49,062 bases of DNA. Source: a virus. The position numbers and the translations under genes are program-made. The stretch is from positions 1 to 49,062 of IMG/VR virus record IMGVR_UViG_3300044612_001598. One strand, 5' to 3'. Shown in pieces: positions 46,801 through 49,062 of this stretch (within the stretch, counting starts at the first letter, position 1; each line of letters starts with the position of its first letter). The notes beneath the pieces are model-generated. The model saw only the letters and a program-made list of their open reading frames with translations. It made no database searches and was not told where the DNA came from.

Positions 46801-47574
46801 TTAAGGAAGCAAAACCCTTGTTCTGCTATTAGGAACAAAAGAGATCTTATCGTACATTGCTGCTGCTAAGGTAGCAGTTGCTGATGTTGTCATAAATACT
46901 TGGTTTGTAGAAACACCACTTTTAGAAACAACTTTTAGTGAACCAGCAGATAGAATGATATCTGTGTATTCGTTCACTCCATCAGTCTTTTGTCTTGACA
47001 ATGTTGTAACTGCTGTTACATTTGGCAAACATGCTGGATACTCTAGGCTTCCAACCTTGTTTGTATTTCCAGTTGAAGCATAGACATTGACTCCATGCCC
47101 CTTCAAAGAGTCGACATTGGCGATAGTACTTGCCTTAACAACTGCTTTATTTTGACCAGTTGTTGGGGAGCATCCAAGTGATGTATTGGATCCTGCACCA
47201 CGAGCAAATGATACAGACTTAATATTCTTTGTACTTAGGTTTGCAATAACCCAAGACAAAGCATTATTAAAATCATCTCCATTTACGATGCCTGTTGGAG
47301 TGGTTGCAGCCTTAATTAAAATAAGATTTGCAGTTGGATTTGCAGTTCTTGCAACTTCAGCCATGATTGTTCCGTGCATTGACTCTGTTGTTTTTCCAGA
47401 TTGAGGAACAGAGCAGTTAGTTGTATAAAGACACACTACTTCACGGCTTCCCGAAATTAGAGACTCGTTAAAGTTACTGTCGATAATTACAACAGAACCA
47501 ACATTACTTGCAGTTGCATTAATTGGAACAACTACTGAAAACAATACTGCGATTAGTGCGATTAACTTTTTCAT
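46801..47574 (-). CDS. Secreted subtilisin-like (S8) serine protease
   Basis: 257 residues from ATG 47574. Signal peptide at 1-~22 (KKLIALIAVLFSVVVPINATA). Asp32 (VVIIDSN), His67 (HGTIMAEVA), a TGN oxyanion-type segment near 168-170 (YASTGN, then YPACLPNVTAV) and Ser231 (MTTSATATLAAAM) match the subtilase D-H-N-S order. The Ser motif departs from GTSMA. Likely acts outside the cell or in the envelope; activity inferred. Confidence 0.72.
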   Translation of the reverse strand: MKKLIALIAVLFSVVVPINATASNVGSVVIIDSNFNESLISGSREVVCLYTTNCSVPQSGKTTESMHGTIMAEVARTANPTANLILIKAATTPTGIVNGDDFNNALSWVIANLSTKNIKSVSFARGAGSNTSLGCSPTTGQNKAVVKASTIANVDSLKGHGVNVYASTGNTNKVGSLEYPACLPNVTAVTTLSRQKTDGVNEYTDIILSAGSLKVVSKSGVSTNQVFMTTSATATLAAAMYDKISFVPNSRTRVLLP

Positions 47575-47576
47575 AT

Positions 47577-47798
47577 TTACATACCCTTTATCTTGATTAC
47601 TAGTTGACATGGGTCGCCTCCTGCTTCCCACTCTTGTTGCTCTTCTTCACTCATATAGGGGTCTCCCTCATGAGTATTACAGAACGGTTCTGTTATCCAT
47701 CCCCGATCAATTCCATTTTCTAGCCAGATCTCAAACTCATTAAAATCTGATTCTGACTCCTGAATATTCTTAAGGATTTCTTCAAATTCTTCGCTCAT
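47577..47798 (-). CDS. Small acidic hypothetical protein, leaderless start
   Basis: 73 residues, Glu-rich. TTGACA-N17-TATACT-N6-ATG. Drives the subtilase gene downstream 2 bases after its stop. Confidence 0.6.
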   Translation of the reverse strand: MSEEFEEILKNIQESESDFNEFEIWLENGIDRGWITEPFCNTHEGDPYMSEEEQQEWEAGGDPCQLVIKIKGM

Positions 47799-47812
47799 AT
47801 ATAAAGTATATC

Positions 47813-48616
47813 TTACTCTTGTTTTGATGTCAAGTTTAAATATTTTTCCACCATAAACTTTGCAGTAGCATGGTGCATTGCAATACCCATATGCCTTTTA
47901 TCTCTAGCAACTAAAAGATATTTTTCCTGACTATTTTTTTCCATAAAATCATTAATATCTTGAGCATATTCTTGTTTATCTACTTTATAAAATGTATCAA
48001 ACCTTCCATCAAAAAAATCATTAAGACTTTGTTTTGAACCCTTAACTGGCTCAATCTCCCAAGTGGATGAAATAAGTTTAATATTGTTAATCTTGCAGTA
48101 AATTTCTAATATCTGATAAAACTGTATTGCTCTTAATTGAGCCAACTCTAATACAGGCTCAAACCCACGATGTATCTCTGGCATTAAGAAAAATACTGTT
48201 CCTGGATTATTATATATATTGCAATATTTAAAAAAATTATAAACAATTTCTTCTGTTGCGCCTGAAATTAAAGATAGATTATTTAGGTTATTGTTGGGTG
48301 CAATAGAATCTAGTACAACTTTTGGCCAAATAAAGTTTTGTGCAACACCAACACCAAATGTTTGAGAACAACCTAAAAAAACAATATCTTTTTCTGTATT
48401 TTTTTTAAAACTATCAGATCTGTATCCATCAATATTTATAAAGTCTAGTGAATCCCATCCCCAGTTATTATATCCACCAATAATAACTTTTTTGTCATTG
48501 ATTAGGCATGGATATAGTTTGTCATCTAGGTTGCCAAAAATTTCTTTATATGCTCCAACTAAATTCCAAGAAGTTTTTCTAGTAATACTATCTGTGTCAG
48601 TGCGAAACTCTTTCAT
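47813..48616 (-). CDS. SGNH/GDSL-type hydrolase-like protein (paralog C)
   Basis: 267 residues. KDIVFLGCSQTFGVGVAQNFIWP is the nucleophile block, LSLISGATEE block II, and RDKRHMGIAMHH a possible catalytic His region. ATGA overlap with the upstream peptidase gene. Substrate unknown. Confidence 0.7.
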   Translation of the reverse strand: MKEFRTDTDSITRKTSWNLVGAYKEIFGNLDDKLYPCLINDKKVIIGGYNNWGWDSLDFINIDGYRSDSFKKNTEKDIVFLGCSQTFGVGVAQNFIWPKVVLDSIAPNNNLNNLSLISGATEEIVYNFFKYCNIYNNPGTVFFLMPEIHRGFEPVLELAQLRAIQFYQILEIYCKINNIKLISSTWEIEPVKGSKQSLNDFFDGRFDTFYKVDKQEYAQDINDFMEKNSQEKYLLVARDKRHMGIAMHHATAKFMVEKYLNLTSKQE

Positions 48617-49062
48617 AAACTAACCACATCTACTGGTCCCATGCAAGATGGGTTAAATTTAATTGCAGCATTAACTGCTTGGACTACTCTATTCCTTGCA
48701 TTTTTTTGTTTATCTGTTGCATACAAAACCCCATAGGCATACTCTGCTCCAGATCCCATAGCAAGATATGGAAGTGTATACTTAGATAAAGACATATCTG
48801 CAGAACTATGCTCATAGATTTCACCACGAACTGCAATGATCAAACCAAGGTCTCCGTCTTTAGATGTATCAACCCAGAACTCATTATAAAATTCTTTAAG
48901 TTCTTTAATAAACCTGGTTTGCATAAACTTATCTGTGTCTTTTATGTTAGGGGCAGTTGGCTTAAAGTTAAAACGGATTCTTTCTCCGTCCATTGATCCA
49001 GCATATCCAATAAGATACGGACCTATCTTCCAAACCTTTGGTGCATCAAGTGCTAGAATAGT
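48613..49062 (-). CDS. HslV/proteasome-beta-like Ntn peptidase (partial)
   Basis: The frame is open to the window edge (150 codons), so the N-terminus is missing. KVWKIGPYLIGYAGS, GLIIAVRGEIYE and YLAMGSGAEYAYGVLYATD match HslV and proteasome beta-subunits, and the missing start should hold the catalytic Thr. Self-compartmentalised peptidase; possible roles in phage protein turnover. Confidence 0.75.
   Translation of the reverse strand, partial: TILALDAPKVWKIGPYLIGYAGSMDGERIRFNFKPTAPNIKDTDKFMQTRFIKELKEFYNEFWVDTSKDGDLGLIIAVRGEIYEHSSADMSLSKYTLPYLAMGSGAEYAYGVLYATDKQKNARNRVVQAVNAAIKFNPSCMGPVDVVSL

Noticed and set aside
26642-49062. Integrase or transposase genes that would mark a prophage or mobile element
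   Set aside because: No matching catalytic motifs or terminal inverted repeats were seen; only HNH and GIY-YIG-like small nucleases are present elsewhere.

Overview
This AT-rich window is a piece of a large tailed double-stranded DNA phage genome that probably infects an actinobacterium. The host inference rests on a WhiB regulator, a GP88-family protein, a DUF7455-like zinc protein, a PASTA-like segment, a CHAP endolysin, leaderless gene starts and CRP/GlxR-like palindromes. The AT-rich composition would fit an aquatic low-GC actinobacterium, but that is inference. No integrase, transposase or CRISPR array was seen.

Layout. (1) 1-4599, minus strand: tail-fibre and receptor-binding genes, including two collagen-like Gly-X-Y proteins, an InlB-type repeat protein and a protein with a Val-Thr-Pro stalk and PASTA-like end that runs off the left edge. 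(2) 4600-7550: a membrane/coiled-coil protein, a possible DHH-like protein and a cluster of very small genes. (3) 7550-19250, plus strand: many short early-type genes in translationally coupled sets (TAATG, ATGA and GTGA junctions). Intergenic modules separate them, carrying a 3'-UTR hairpin, a GC-rich hairpin, a DnaA-box-like 9-mer, a TGTGA-N6-TCACA palindrome and a TTGTCAG-N10-TAnnnT promoter. Named genes here are GP88, a DUF932-type protein and tRNA-Asp. (4) 19080-19890: a noncoding, repeat-rich region (CAAACC/GGTTTG iterons, two DnaA boxes) that is a candidate origin. (5) 19890-25875: more small genes, many with promoters that place the ATG at the predicted transcription start, an SGNH hydrolase, a HAD phosphatase, five clustered tRNAs, Hsp20, a candidate structured RNA and an HNH nuclease. 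(6) 25872-49062, mostly minus strand: a large accessory block. It holds an RsmI-like methylase, three SGNH-like proteins in the window overall, two sulfotransferases, an APS-kinase/nucleotidyltransferase fusion, three 2OG-Fe(II) oxygenases, a carbamoyltransferase, GT60-like and GT61-like glycosyltransferases, a HAD-nucleotidyltransferase fusion, a GDPD-like protein, WhiB, SNase, holin-like and endolysin genes, a secreted subtilisin-like protein, tRNA-Asn and an HslV/proteasome-like peptidase cut by the right edge.

How it may work together. The early region uses several recurring promoter types, and many mRNAs appear to be leaderless. The accessory block has the parts for hydroxylating, glycosylating, sulfating, carbamoylating and acyl-editing macromolecules. 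The phage's own collagen-like tail proteins are plausible targets of the prolyl-hydroxylase-type enzymes, and surface glycans are plausible targets of the rest. These links are inference from gene content.
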